Shown here: positions 33,641-44,559 of the stretch, piece by piece
Layout: each line of letters begins with the position of its first letter
Numbering within the stretch: the stretch's first letter is position 1
DNA from: Notamacropus eugenii
Taxonomy: Eukaryota; Chordata; Mammalia; Diprotodontia; Macropodidae
Assembly (NCBI RefSeq): GCF_028372415.1
Contig: NC_092872.1
Span: 91,060,575 to 91,124,574 of the forward strand
Length of the DNA: 64,000 bases
Direction: 5' to 3'
Program-made: the position numbers and the translations under genes
The notes under the pieces: model-generated
Seen by the model: only the letters and a program-made list of their open reading frames with translations
What the model was told of the DNA's origin: nothing
Database searches by the model: none

Positions 33641-34174
33641 AATATGCAATTCAAAAACTAGTTTCAGTGTTATCTGTGGAAATAAGGAAGGTAATACTTT
33701 GATGTGGTAAGTGAGAGTGAGAGTGGAGGGGTTTTTATGGACTGACTATATAAATTTGTGCTTCATTTTTTTTTTACCTTGCCCCAAAGCAGCACTGCTG
33801 AACACTAGCCTGATCTTCAAAGTAATATCCAGGTGTTAAGGGGTCACATAATCACCTTAATGGATTTTTGTGTTCCACTCAAAACAAGGAAGATAGAAAA
33901 GAAAGATGCCAGTTCCCCAGGTCCCCAGTCCACCCATTCTTACCTTTGCCATCCTCCTTGCTCCCCACAAAGGTGGGAAAGATGAAGACTCACTATGCCT
34001 CTCTAATATAAAGAGGAATATTTGGAAATTGCCGAGTTCTCTATTGTTTTCAGAAGTCTGCTACCTTGGCTCCACTGTTTTGTTGTTGGTTAGCCTAGAA
34101 GTTTGGTCAGTGCAGGTTAATCAGATCAAAATCTTAGCTTGAGCCCTACCCACCCAGAAAATTTCATCCTCATC
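33641..34174. other. Anonymous DNA
   Basis: No gene or recognised repeat. Confidence 0.4.
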
Positions 34175-34450
34175 CTTAAATTTTTGCTGTTTAGTTGTGT
34201 TCTACTCTTTGTGACCCCATCTGAAGTTTTTTTGTTTTTGTTTTTGGCAAAGATACTGGAATGGTTTGCCATTTCCTTCTCCAGTTCATTTTACAGATAA
34301 AAAGTTAAGGCAAACAGGGTTAAGTGACTTGCCCAGGGTCACACAGCTAGTTAAGTGTCTGAGGCCAGATCTGAACTCAGAAAAATGAGTCTTCCTGCCT
34401 CCAGGCCTGTGCCACTGTGCCACTATCCACTGTGCCACTTAGCTACCCAT
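34175..34450 (-). mobile_element. Marsupial tRNA-derived SINE
   Basis: 'tgctgtttagttgtgttcta', 'ctttgtgaccccatctgaag', 'gcccagggtcacacagctag'. The tRNA-side end carries a local duplication of 'ccactgtgccact'. A T/G-rich expansion lies at 34225-34245. Confidence 0.85.
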
Positions 34451-34939
34451 GCTTTGGGCATAGTGACACGATAAATACTTGCTGATTAGATTGATTTTTC
34501 AGTCTTACCCCAGAAATGACCGTTCCTTTTCTCTATTTTTCACTCCTCTCCCTCAGGCCATAGTGTTCCCCAGCCTTCTCCTCTTATCCAGAAGAAATCA
34601 TCTAAGTCACCAATACCTTAGAACAACGTATGGTGCCTTCTTGGAATCCTTGCACTTAGAAAAAGAACCATATTGGGAGAGGAAGGAAGCCCAAAGAGTT
34701 AGTCACAATGGTGGAATTCCTCAGGCTCCATAGCAGACTGTGGGAGAGACCTTGTGAGCATGTGGCCTGCTGGCTCAAATCTCATTACAAAGAGCAGCCA
34801 AGTCAGTCTGTTGGCTAAGGCCATTCCAGCGCCTGCTCTCCTCCCCAGCCTATCTCTAACTGCCTTGTGCAACCACTCCACCAGAAATAGCCTTATAATC
34901 AGGAGATCCTCCCACATGTGGAGCTAAAAGGGGCTTGAA
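34451..34939. other. Anonymous DNA
   Basis: A possible short L2 end at 34455-34495, otherwise nothing recognised. Confidence 0.4.
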
Positions 34940-35110
34940 TTTGCCTCCCTACATTTATAGATTAGAGAACAGAGGCCCAGAGAAATTGTGCTTAATAAGT
35001 TTAATTAATAATTAATACTTATTAGTAAGTAATTAATAAATTCTTTTTTGACGGATTTGTCCAAAACCACCCAGATTATTAAATCTTAATAACTGAGACA
35101 AGATTTTAAC
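34940..35110 (-). mobile_element. MIR copy with AT-rich insertion
   Basis: 'atagattagagaacagaggc' and 'ggatttgtccaaaaccaccc' are MIR pieces. Between them is a TTAATTAATAATTAATA-type tract (34995-35042). Confidence 0.55.
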
Positions 35111-35162
35111 CTGAATCATGGGACCAGTCCCTATATTTGTTATCTGGTTGACTTGGGTTCAG

Positions 35163-35351
35163 CAGTGGGGACAAGGTCACATGTAGCACTCTAGGTCCTC
35201 AAGTGTGGCCCTTTGACTAAATCCAAACTTCGCAGAACAAATCCCCTTAATAAAAGGATTTGCTCTGTAAAACTGGGACTCAGTCAAAAGACAGCACTTG
35301 AGGACCTAGAGGGCCACGTGTGTCCTCCAGGCTGTGAGTTCCTCACCCCTG
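35163..35351. mobile_element. Palindromic hAT element
   Basis: Starts 'cagtggggacaaggtcacat', contains 'tttgactaaatccaaacttc', centre 'acaaatccccttaataaaag' facing 'gatttgctctgtaaaact', right end 'gttcctcacccctg'. Both termini are present; about 189 bp. Confidence 0.85.
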
Positions 35352-35984
35352 GTGGGAGAAACACCTGAAAAAATGTCAAATTCTGTTTGTGTCAAATTGA
35401 GGTGGGAGCAACCAGGACCCTAAGAATCTCATTCTACCGTGAAGGCAGGAAGAGGGGTAGGGCATGGGGTGGGAGCTGCAGCCTTCTTGCCTCCACTTGA
35501 GAGGCTCTGAAGACAGGAGAGACATTAGAAGAGTGACCCAGACTTATGTAGGGGATCTTTCTTTTGTCGTTTCCTCACCCTGGAATTCAGTTCTGAAAAC
35601 TCTGGCAGTCTGAAAGAACCCATGTGACAGTTTCACTGATTCCAACCAAAGCGACTTTTGGGGGTGGGATTGGGTGGAGGGGGTGCTTCCAGGAAACCTT
35701 TCAACTCTGAGTTATAACCCTTCTTGGCCTACATTGGGCTCATGGCTGCTCTCCAGAATCTTTCCTGCTCCTGGCTCTCAGCTGGTGACCTGACTGTTGC
35801 AAGGAGGGTACAGGAAACTCTAGTCCTCAGTTTTTATCTTCTTTTCTTTTCTTTTTTTAATTCCTAGGGCCAGAAATATAGCTCAAAAGGCTGTACTTCA
35901 GTTCTAAGGAAACCAGCCGCGTCTCCAAAGGGGCCTCAATTTTTGTTTCTATAAAATGGGAATCATTTCAGCTCCTTCAGGCAG
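35352..35984. other. Anonymous DNA
   Basis: Nothing recognised. Confidence 0.4.
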
Positions 35985-36350
35985 GAGCCTGGTTCTGGTC
36001 CCTGTGCTTCACTAATTAGCCTCAGGTAATGTATTTAACTCCTTTGAGCCCATTTCCCCAGGTACCAAATGAGAGTAATTGACTTTTCCTACCTTGCCTC
36101 ACTGTCCTAATGAAGAAAAATATACTCCTTGAGAAATGTGAAGAAGCTTTGGAAAGTTAAAAGTGTTATGTAAGATTAAAGTGGCTTACACAGTGATAGT
36201 AATGTGCATTGGAAAGAGGGCTGGATTTGGAATCACAGGACCTAGATTGGAGTTCAAATTCTGTTACTTCTACCTTGCGTGACTTTGGGCAAATCACTCT
36301 GAGAGGGTTGGACTAGATGATGTCTAAGGCTCCTTCAGTCTCTAAACTCA
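35985..36350 (+). mobile_element. Two MIR fragments
   Basis: Positions 35985-36185 and 36200-36350 in sense orientation: 'atttaactcctttgagccca'; 'ggctggatttggaatcacag', 'gtgactttgggcaaatcact', 'ggttggactagatgatgtct'. Confidence 0.65.
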
Positions 36351-36404
36351 AGATCCCAGTTCCAGTGTAAACACATTCCTTTTCCTCTAATTCAATTTGA
36401 TTCA

Positions 36405-36615
36405 GCATTTGTTGTTGTTCAGTCATTCAGTTCTATCCAACTCTTCGTGACCACATGGAGCAAAGCTCACCAATAATGTCCATGGGGTTTTCTTGGCAAA
36501 GATAACTGGAGTGGTTTGCCATTTCCTCCTCCAGTGGATTAACGTAAGCAGAGGTTAAGTAACTTGCCCAAGGTCACATAGCTAGTAAATATTTTAGGCC
36601 AGATTTTAACTCAGT
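36405..36615 (-). mobile_element. Marsupial tRNA-derived SINE, variant
   Basis: Reverse SINE with the variant block 'gaccacatggagcaaagctc' and 'tgtccatggggttttcttgg'. It is unlike the other copies in this window and suggests a separate subfamily. Confidence 0.8.
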
Positions 36616-37104
36616 TTCTGTTGTGTTCAATATGCAGCCCCTGCCTTCAAGAATCCTGTAATCTTGTAGAAGGGATAGGACATTTAAGAATGTCCATGAT
36701 TTAGAGAAAGTGTTCTTAGGAAAATTTGAGGAGGGCTCAGCTGAAAGAGTTAGAAAGTGGGAAAAGGGCAGGGAGGAGTGAGGGAGGCTAGAGCCAAATA
36801 AAGGAATCAGTGACCACAAAAGCTGGAAAAGAAATTAACTGCTTACCTCTGTCTACCACCTTCTGACTTCACACTGATACACAGTACTTATATGATAGGG
36901 TTGTAGAAGGCCTAACATCTCCACTGAGATGTTATATGTAAAGGGCTTTGTATAACTGTATAAAAGTCAGTTATTAGTGTTCCTTTAAGTTATTTCAAAC
37001 CTTTTCATTTTTCAAGTCCCCATCTCCTTCACCTCTCACACTCAGTAGATGACTTTGTCTCCAACAAAACTGAGAGTGCCTCTTTGCTTTGTAAATATTG
37101 TCCC
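36616..37104. other. Anonymous DNA
   Basis: No recognised feature beyond possible L2-like traces near 36640. Confidence 0.4.
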
Positions 37105-37205
37105 TTTAAAATAAAATCCTTCCTTTAACTGTTTATTTTATTAAAATACAGTTATCAAAACATTTTTAAAAAAAAGTTCACAGATTGCAGGTTTAGAACC
37201 CCTGG
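37105..37205. mobile_element. Old hAT (MER58-like) 3' end
   Basis: 'attaaaatacagttatcaaa', 'agttcacagattgcagg' and the terminus 'tttagaacccctg' resemble the right end of old mammalian hAT-Charlie elements. Confidence 0.5.
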
Positions 37206-38043
37206 TTTATGGTATTTAGATTTTTTGGCTATAGTCTTCTGTCTCTCCTCTCTCTGTTTCTGTCTCTGTTTCTGTCCCTGTGTTTCTTCCCCTCACCCCC
37301 CAAGTCAGGGTAAAATGCTTTTGATTAGATTTAAAAGACAACAAGATGACGCTATTTTACTGGCCTTGATTAGATGCATGCTATCCCATTCAGAAATCCA
37401 TATCCCATTTTTATACCCCATCTTCCTAAAGAGATGTCAGCTTTGTGGTCTTCTTTTTGCATCTGAAGCTCTTGCTTTTGATGGGCAGCAATGATGAAAA
37501 TCCGTTTTATGTCCCCATGTTTCTTACCCAACACTATAATTTTTAGCAATGCTTTTTGGATTCATTGTGGCAGAATCAATTGTGCCATGTCAATTATTAG
37601 AAATATATAGTAGTAATTTGCTTTGACATTTCTGGAGGAGTTCCCTGGTATGTATGGATCTATTTTCCCAAGAAGGCAATATTCTGATTTGTTACCTTAA
37701 TGATGCACAGTTACCTTAATCCCCCTAAGCTGAGTCACCAACTATCACTGCAAGTGTCTTCATTTGATTCTTACTGTATAATTTCATACTGGACAATTTC
37801 TATGAACCCACATCATCATTCCTTAAAGTACAAGTAGCTTCTTTTCAGGGGAACTTGTTCCAGAGCTCTTTGAGAGTAAATCTTATATCCATTTTTTTTA
37901 GCCTTAAATGTTCCAGGATCCTTTTTTTCCTTCTCTTTCCCCTTCATGTGATTTCATTTCATGGTCAATCTTTCTGAAGCCAGTTAGAATTTTTTGTACC
38001 TCTTAAGAGCATTTCTTTTTGATTTTGTTTCCACATCAAAGCA

Positions 38044-38091
<48 letters not shown>

Positions 38092-38454
38092 GAAAACTCC
38101 ATTCTTTCCAATGACCTGGATGGTAGAAAGGTGTTCTACTGTCATTACTGACACACCTACCTACTATCTTGCCTTTTTGAGATCATAATATGGAAATGAT
38201 CTCTACATGAGGGTATTCTTGAAAACATGGGAAAATAATAGGTTTTTGAAGATGATTTTCTGCAGCAGACCATCTCTCTACAATCATGCAACTTGCTTAT
38301 AAGTGTCAAAAATATAAGACTGTTTTGTTTTTAGTTGCTTTAAAAAAAATTAAGGTAAAACAAAGTAGAGCTCTAAAAGCTTATGTGCAGCAAGTTATCT
38401 CCTATGCCATAGCTTTCTTCATTGAGTGCTTCAATAGTAACATAAAGTAATTAC
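37206..38454. other. Anonymous DNA with (TG)n
   Basis: No gene recognised. A (TG)n microsatellite of about 43 bp is at 38047-38089. Confidence 0.5.
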
Positions 38455-38848
38455 TTAATAGTAGTTATTTCTCTTTTATCCAGGAACCCCAAGGGTTTTC
38501 CTTTCCCAGTTTGATTTTTGTTGTTGTTGTTGTTAAAGGGGCCATCCCTTGAGTAACTACTTAAAGAAGCATATGCATTGAATGGGTGTTTCTCACTCAA
38601 AGTGAGAATGTGATAAGATCTTAGCCTGAAAGGATCAGGATACATTGTATCCTGGGCCATCTCCAGTCATCCTGATGAATATCAGGCCACTGGACCCAGA
38701 TGGCTCAGGAGAAGAAAGTGAGGTTGGTGACCTTGCACAGCCCTCCCTCACTCAAATCAAAGTCAACTGTAAGTCATGTCATCATCTTGATGTCTTTGTC
38801 CTCTTTGAGAACAAAGGAGAAACACAGCAACCACAGCCCCCTTGAAAA
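38455..38848 (+). mobile_element. Composite retroposon, 3' part with RTE-type tail
   Basis: Sense copy: 'tccaggaaccccaagggttt', (TTG)n, 'aaaggggccatcccttgagt', 'ctcactcaaagtgagaatgt', 'tcctgggccatctccagtca', 'tgacctt' region, 'caaagtcaactgtaagtcat', ending 'gagaaacacagcaaccac'. Shares the middle and tail with 53393-54425 and 59937-60440. The LTR-like 5' part is absent. Confidence 0.75.
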
Positions 38849-39094
38849 GATCAACCCATCTCACTCTTTTTACCTCCAAACTTTTGGAAGAAATATCCTA
38901 TACTAGCTGTCTTCATTTCTTTATTGTAGAGGTCCTTCCAATCAGACTTCTTCTGAATCTACTTTAAGACCACTGATGATCTTAAAAGTTTTTTGAATTA
39001 ATATTTCTCTTTTTCTTGTTGTTTTTCTTCTTCTCCTGGTTTCATTTTATTTGGTTTGGATATAATCTCTTCCAGAGTTAACTCTATGTCAGCT

Positions 39095-39240
39095 TGTAAA
39101 TGAAACAAAAATAACGTTTATTTTCAATGCGTATTTAAGCATCTATTTTCTCTCTCTCCTACTCTCTCCCATCAAATAAATAATAAAAAACAACCATTAT
39201 AAGAAAGATGCAAGGGTCAAGCAAAGCAAATTATTTCCAC
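39095..39240 (-). mobile_element. Probable L1 3' fragment in L2
   Basis: 'aatgaaacaaaaataacgtt' and 'agatgcaagggtcaagcaaa' have the A/T composition of reverse L1 3' ends and interrupt the L2. Assignment is tentative. Confidence 0.4.
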
Positions 39241-40017
39241 CAACAGTCTTCTAATCACTAAATCCACCTTTTTTCCATTTTCATCCTCCTTGACCTCTGC
39301 AGCATTTTGACACTGTTGGGCATACTTATCTTACAAATATTCTCTCCTCCCCTACTTCAGTGCTGTATTCTCTTGGTTTTCTTTTTGCATCTTTTCTAGG
39401 TTTTCTTCTCTTTCTACCTCTCATCCCCTACAAAACCTAGATGAGTGATATCCCCAATATTCTATTCTGAACCTCTACCCTTAGGAATGCCATCCTCTCT
39501 TATAATTTTAATTATCACCTCTACATAGATCTAGTTCTCATCCATCTTGAAGTTTCAACTTGTTGGCCATCTTCATCTTAATCCAACATATCCAAAGTGG
39601 AATTCATCATCTTGCTATTCTTTCTGACTTATTTATAGAAATAAGGTGATTCATGACACCTCCATTCTCCCAGTCAAAATAATGGAGTGATGTTTGACTA
39701 TCTGTCTCCCAAACTATATAATTGTTAACTAGTGTTTAGCGATTGAATCAACAATCCACCCTTTCCTGCATATTACCATTGCCCCTCTCCTAAATGAGGT
39801 TCTGATACTCTTTGTGCCTGCAATAGTTTCCTGGCTATTCTCCCTCTCTCCAGTTCCTTCTCAAGATCTTGTCCATTCTACCTACTAGTACAAGATTAGT
39901 CTCCCTAAATATAGCTCTGGTCACATCACTCAAATGCTCAAAAACTCTCATTGGCATCAAAATGGCTATTGAATTAAATCTAAACTCTTTGACTAGATAT
40001 TCAATGTCTTGCCATCA

Positions 40018-40178
40018 TTGAGCAGTTAGATGGTGCAATGGATAGAGTGCTGGACTTGGAATCAGGAAGACCCAAGTTCAAATTCAGCTTCAGACCCTTA
40101 AAGGAGTCTCAGTTTCCTCATCTATAAAATGAGAAGCTTGGACCCAATAGCCTCTAAAGTTTATGATCTTGTGATCCA
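40018..40178 (+). mobile_element. tRNA-SINE in L2
   Basis: 'agcagttagatggtgcaatg', 'aagacccaagttcaaattca', 'ctcagtttcctcatctataa'. It lies between two adjacent L2 segments. Confidence 0.8.
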
Positions 40179-40299
40179 AACTTCCTGTTTAGCTCTCATT
40201 CCAGAGAAATTTGATTACTCACCAAATATACCTTATATTTTCTTGCTTCCATTCATTTACATGCCCTCTTCTTTCTGAGTGTGTACTTGTGGAAAAGGA

Positions 40300-40495
40300 C
40301 CAGTTCTTGATCTTTTTGTTATAGTTTTATAGTGACTGTAATATATCTTGTATCTAATAGGTACTCAACAAGTATTCATTTGATCTAATAAACATTTATT
40401 AAGTGCAAGTTATTATGGCAGGCAGTGGATATACAAAGGTTGAAAAACAGTAGAGTCCTTGCCTCCCAGTACTTACAATTTAATAGGGGAAATAA
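40300..40495. mobile_element. L2 3' ends, head to head
   Basis: Positions 40300-40384 are a sense L2 end ('aataggtactcaacaagtat'). Positions 40385-40495 are a reverse one ('aataaacatttattaagtgc', 'ggcaggcagtggatatacaa'). Confidence 0.65.
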
Positions 40496-40499
40496 GATA

Positions 40500-40745
40500 T
40501 GGACAGCTAGGTGACCCAGTAGATACCAAACCAAGCCTGGAGTCAGGAAGACTCGTCTTCCTGAGTTCAAGTCCAGTCTCAGATACTTACTATAGCTGTG
40601 TGACCATAAGCAAGTCACTTAACCCTCTTTGCCCCAGTTTGCCTCTCACTATCTCTTTTTCTGGAGAAAGAAATGGTGAACTGGTCCAGTATCTTTGCCA
40701 AGAAAATATCAAATGGGTGTCACAACTGAAAAATGACTGAACCAA
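40500..40745 (+). mobile_element. Marsupial tRNA-derived SINE
   Basis: Full-length: 'ggacagctaggtgacccagt', 'gagttcaagtccagtctcag', 'agctgtgtgaccataagcaa', 'gaactggtccagtatctttg', 3' end 'aaaatgactgaaccaaaac'. Confidence 0.9.
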
Positions 40746-40859
40746 AACAACATGAGATGTACAGAAATATGATGTGAAGTACTGAGGTGATGATGGCAAA
40801 GGAGGAGAACAGGTAGAGTGTTGTAATAAAGAGGAGGCATGCAGCATTACAGGATTTAC

Positions 40860-41470
40860 AGCTAAGGATTTAGAGGTGGAAGGAACCTTTGAGGCCACCT
40901 AGTCTTTGTATCCCCAGAACATATCCCAGTACCTGGCATATAGTAGGCACTTAATAAATGCCTTCTTACTTGATTGATTGACCTAGAAGAAAAGAGTTTC
41001 AACAAATGAAGATGAGGAAGGATTGTGTTCTAGCCATAAGAGGTGAGCTGAGGCAGTGCACAGTAGCTGGAGAGATTAGGATAAGGCCTGGAAACAATGA
41101 GTAGGCCAATTGGCTGGAATATAAAGTGTGCACTAGGGCTTAGGTTGGAAAGGTTGGTTGGAATCGGACTATGGAGGGCCTTAAATGCCAAGCTGAAGAG
41201 TTTGCATGTCATATTATAGGCAATGGGGAAACACTGAAAATTTTTGAACAAGGGACTGATAGAATCAAATGAGTATGAGAAGAATGATTTTTGTCATGCT
41301 TAAAGATTAGATTGGAAAGGAAGGTTGTGGAGGCAGGGAGAACAGATTGGGAGAACAATAGGGAGATTATTAAAATGATTAAGGCAAGAGAGGGTCAAGG
41401 CCTGAAACAGGCTATATGAGAAAAGAGGAGACATAGGAGAGAAATATAAAGGTAGAATCTGGAATGCAGA
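40860..41470 (+). mobile_element. MIR/L2 end and old dispersed repeat
   Basis: Positions 40860-40985 include a MIR piece and a sense L2 end ('tggcatatagtaggcactta'). Positions 40986-41470 follow the same unnamed old repeat as 2936-3690 ('ggctggaatataaagtgtgc', 'gggccttaaatgccaagctg'). Confidence 0.55.
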
Positions 41471-41499
41471 TAATTTAACAAATGAATGGGTGTAGGGGG

Positions 41500-41585
41500 T
41501 AAGGGAGGGAGAAGAGAGAGAGAGAAAGAGAGGGAGGTAGAGAGAGGTGGAGAGGGAGGAAGGAAGGAAGGGGAAAAAAAAGAAA
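41500..41585 (+). repeat. GA-rich purine tract
   Basis: Mostly GAGA, GGAA and AAGG words, with very few pyrimidines. Confidence 0.9.
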
Positions 41586-42137
41586 ATTGATGGTACAGTG
41601 GAAAGAAGGCTGGATTTGTGATCAGAACCCCTTCATCCTCACACCCAGACTGCTTTCCTCTCCATGGCTCAGTGCTCTAGAGCTTTCCTGACTTTCTCAG
41701 CCCTAACAAAAGTTGCCAAATCCAGGGCCTACCCTCATGTACTCTACCTTCTTGATTTTCAGGGTGCTAACAATGCTGCTGAAGTTCAAATCCTAGCTCA
41801 ACCACTCATGAACTGTGTAGCTTTGAAGTAAGCCATTTCATACTCCTGACCTCAATTTCCTCCTCTTTCACCTTAGAAAGAAGAGGACAGGGTCCTTGGA
41901 AGATGAGAGTTAGGTAAAATTTGACAGGTTGTGAGGGGTGAAGATTCAGGGCAATGGGGCACTGGAGAGAGCCTCAACTCCATCTCCCTACTCCTATACT
42001 GCCGACTGTTTCTTGTCTTAAAACAACTACTCACATGGTTTGTTGGGATGTTCGTTGGTTACTCTCTAGAGGACCAACCATAGATCTGCTCTTGTAGAGA
42101 ATCTTGTCTGCCTCTGTGTCTTTCATTTTGTTCTTAA
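41586..42137. other. Anonymous DNA
   Basis: A weak MIR-like trace at 41590-41880, split by unrelated sequence; otherwise nothing recognised. Confidence 0.4.
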
Positions 42138-42350
42138 GGGATCGTAGATTTAGACTAGAATTGGAAGGGACTTCAAAGGCTACTTAGTCCAGTTCCCTGC
42201 TCTCCTTCTTCATTTTACTGATGAGAAATCTGAGACCCAGAGAGATTAAGTCCTTTGCCCAAGGTCACACAGGCAGGCAGTATCAGAGCTGCAGTTTGAT
42301 CCCTGGGCCTGTGATTCCAGAGGCAGCGATCATTCCACTGTACCACACAC
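42138..42350 (-). mobile_element. MIR-family SINE
   Basis: 'gatttagactagaattggaa', 'ttactgatgagaaatctgag', 'gcccaaggtcacacaggcag', 'tccactgtaccac'. Confidence 0.8.
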
Positions 42351-42464
42351 CTTCCTAGACGGTCAGATGGTCTCTCCTACTTTAGGTAGTTTAGTAATGT
42401 AAGGCTGTGAAAGTTTGTTTTCAGTACCTCCTCCCCTTTTCACTTTTTTGTACCTTTTCCTTTC

Positions 42465-42650
42465 TTTTAAAAATAACAATGAGGTGCAGGCACATTATTT
42501 CATTTGAGCCTTTCAACAACTCTGTTTGGTAGTTACAATAAACATGGACACACGTGTTTTAACATATAAGGAAACTGAGATTCAAGGAGATGAAGTGGTC
42601 CATAATCAGACAGCTAAAAGGTGTGATCAGACAACAAGAAGATATCAAAG
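42465..42650 (-). mobile_element. MIR fragment
   Basis: 'attatttcatttgagccttt', 'ataaggaaactgagattcaa'. Confidence 0.65.
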
Positions 42651-44559
42651 ACAGGATCCAAGGTCTGCCTGATGGCTTCAGATTCTTTCTAATTCACTTC
42701 ATGTGGCTTCTTGAACATTTCCTAGTGATGTCCCCTGGCTACCTAAGCTATTCCCTGAGATTGCCTTCCTCTCTAGTGCCCTATGCCCTGGATCTTTTCC
42801 TCCTTCCTCACCTCTATCAATACTTACCTAACTCCTATCTCCTGAAGGCTTTGTCCTCAGGTTTTTAAAGTGAAAGCAAGCTCTCCAAATAAGCAATCTC
42901 AATAAGGTACTGATTCTATCAGGTTGCCCTTCTCAGGTTAGAGATCTGCATTTGAACAAGGGCCTTCTGCCAAGCCAAAGTGGTGAATGAATAATCACAT
43001 GTCTTTGGCTAATGATTCCCCATTTTTGGCAGCTTTCAGGATTTGGTAACATATGTTTTTACTTCAAAGTTGTAACTGGAGAGAAATACATCTCCTCCCC
43101 CCCTTCACACTAAACCCTCCCTCATGACAAAAGAAAAACAATCAAGCAAAAACACCCAGGACAATGATGAAATTTGACAATGAATTCAGCCCTGGTAGCC
43201 CTCCATCTCTGCCATGAAGTGGGAGAATATACTTGATTATCTGTCCTCTAGAGGCATTGTTGGCTTTTCAGTTACTGAGGGTCTATCTTCCTTTTAGTGA
43301 TCTTTTCATTTACATGGTTGTAGTATTGTAAATTATTCTTTGGTTTTCTTTATTTAACTCTCATCAGCTCATACAAATTTCGTGTTTAGAGATGACTTTC
43401 TTCAGCAATCTGCTAAGCATCATCATCAAGCAAGGTATATGTCAAGGCAAAATAGGCTCATCTTCAATCCTTTGGAGGACTTTCTACCTTACTTTGATAT
43501 TTCTAGATGGATCTGTGATCTTGTGGTAGAATTGAAAGCAGAGCAGGGCAACTGGGGCTTTGGCCCAGGCTTGCCAAATGGAAAGGGGTCAGCCCCCCAC
43601 CCCAAAAAAAGTCTTCACTCTTGACAGTTGTTGCTATGGATTTACCCAATGGAAGATGATAGCAGGAAAGGTAGGTTCACTAACAGTATCTCCCTACAAG
43701 CACTATCCTCTATACCCTGATCCAACACTCCTGATTGAATGTGCCTGCCATGAGGCTAGTCCCTGATGAGCCACTCCTACCCCCTCTCTCTGGATCAACA
43801 GAAAACTAGAGCCAGGATTTTCTTCTTCCAGTGGGCTCATTAAGGCATCAACCCTCTAGGCATCTCTTACCCAAACCAGGATTGTGGAAAGGGTGTGTGG
43901 ATGGAAATGAATAGTCCCTGAATCATTAAACCTCTACCCAAAAACCTAGACACAGTAGGGGTAACATGTGGGGTTGCTCTATCATCAAGTAGTAGACTCA
44001 AAACCAGAGTCTCAGCAGTCAAAGGACCCAGCTCAGCCCCCAAACCCTCCTGGTTGGTGAAAAGGAGGCCTTGACAGGATGGGATGTTAGGACCCTTGAG
44101 GAAGTGATATTCTGGTGCCTGACTAAAAACGCCAGTCAGTGCTGGAGAGGCTTACCTGTCAGCTTGGACCTAGGGCTTGGACCTTTGTCTTTTCCCCTAA
44201 CCCATCCCCACTCCCATCCCCTCAACTCAGAGTAAATTTCTTGCCTTTTCCAAGTTCCTACTTACTGCTATGGATTTTATAAGGATTTTACATAGAAAGA
44301 AAGAGGGTATGGGAGTGAGTAAATTATATTGGCATGATGTAAAAAAAGAATAGATAGGTGAGAAATAAGTATGTCCTACGAGAAAGGGGAAGGAAGAGGA
44401 GGAATAGGGAAACTTCTCACATAAAAGAGGTGTACAAGGAAGAACTTTTACAGTGGAGAGGAAAATGGTGGTTGAATGGTAATGCTTGAACCTCACATCT
44501 AAATTATTTCAAGAAGGGGATTGTTAATAGAATGGGTAATAGAAATCTATTGGTCAATA
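42651..44559. other. Anonymous DNA
   Basis: The longest repeat-poor stretch, about 1.9 kb. An L2-like patch may lie at 42690-42870. Frames at 43382-43766 and 44227-44496 are short and show no known domain. No exon can be supported. Confidence 0.45.

Larger units (their letters stand above)
38849..40290 (+). mobile_element. L2 LINE, long degenerate copy
   Basis: Sense L2 ORF2: 'ctcctaatcacta'-like start at 39250, 'ctctgcagcattttgacact', 'cacctctacatagatctagt', 'ccaacatatccaaagtggaa', 'cctgcaatagtttcctggct', 'tcacatcactcaaatgctca'. Interrupted by an unassigned/L1-like insert at 38961-39240 and a SINE at 40018-40178. No usable reading frame. Confidence 0.8.
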
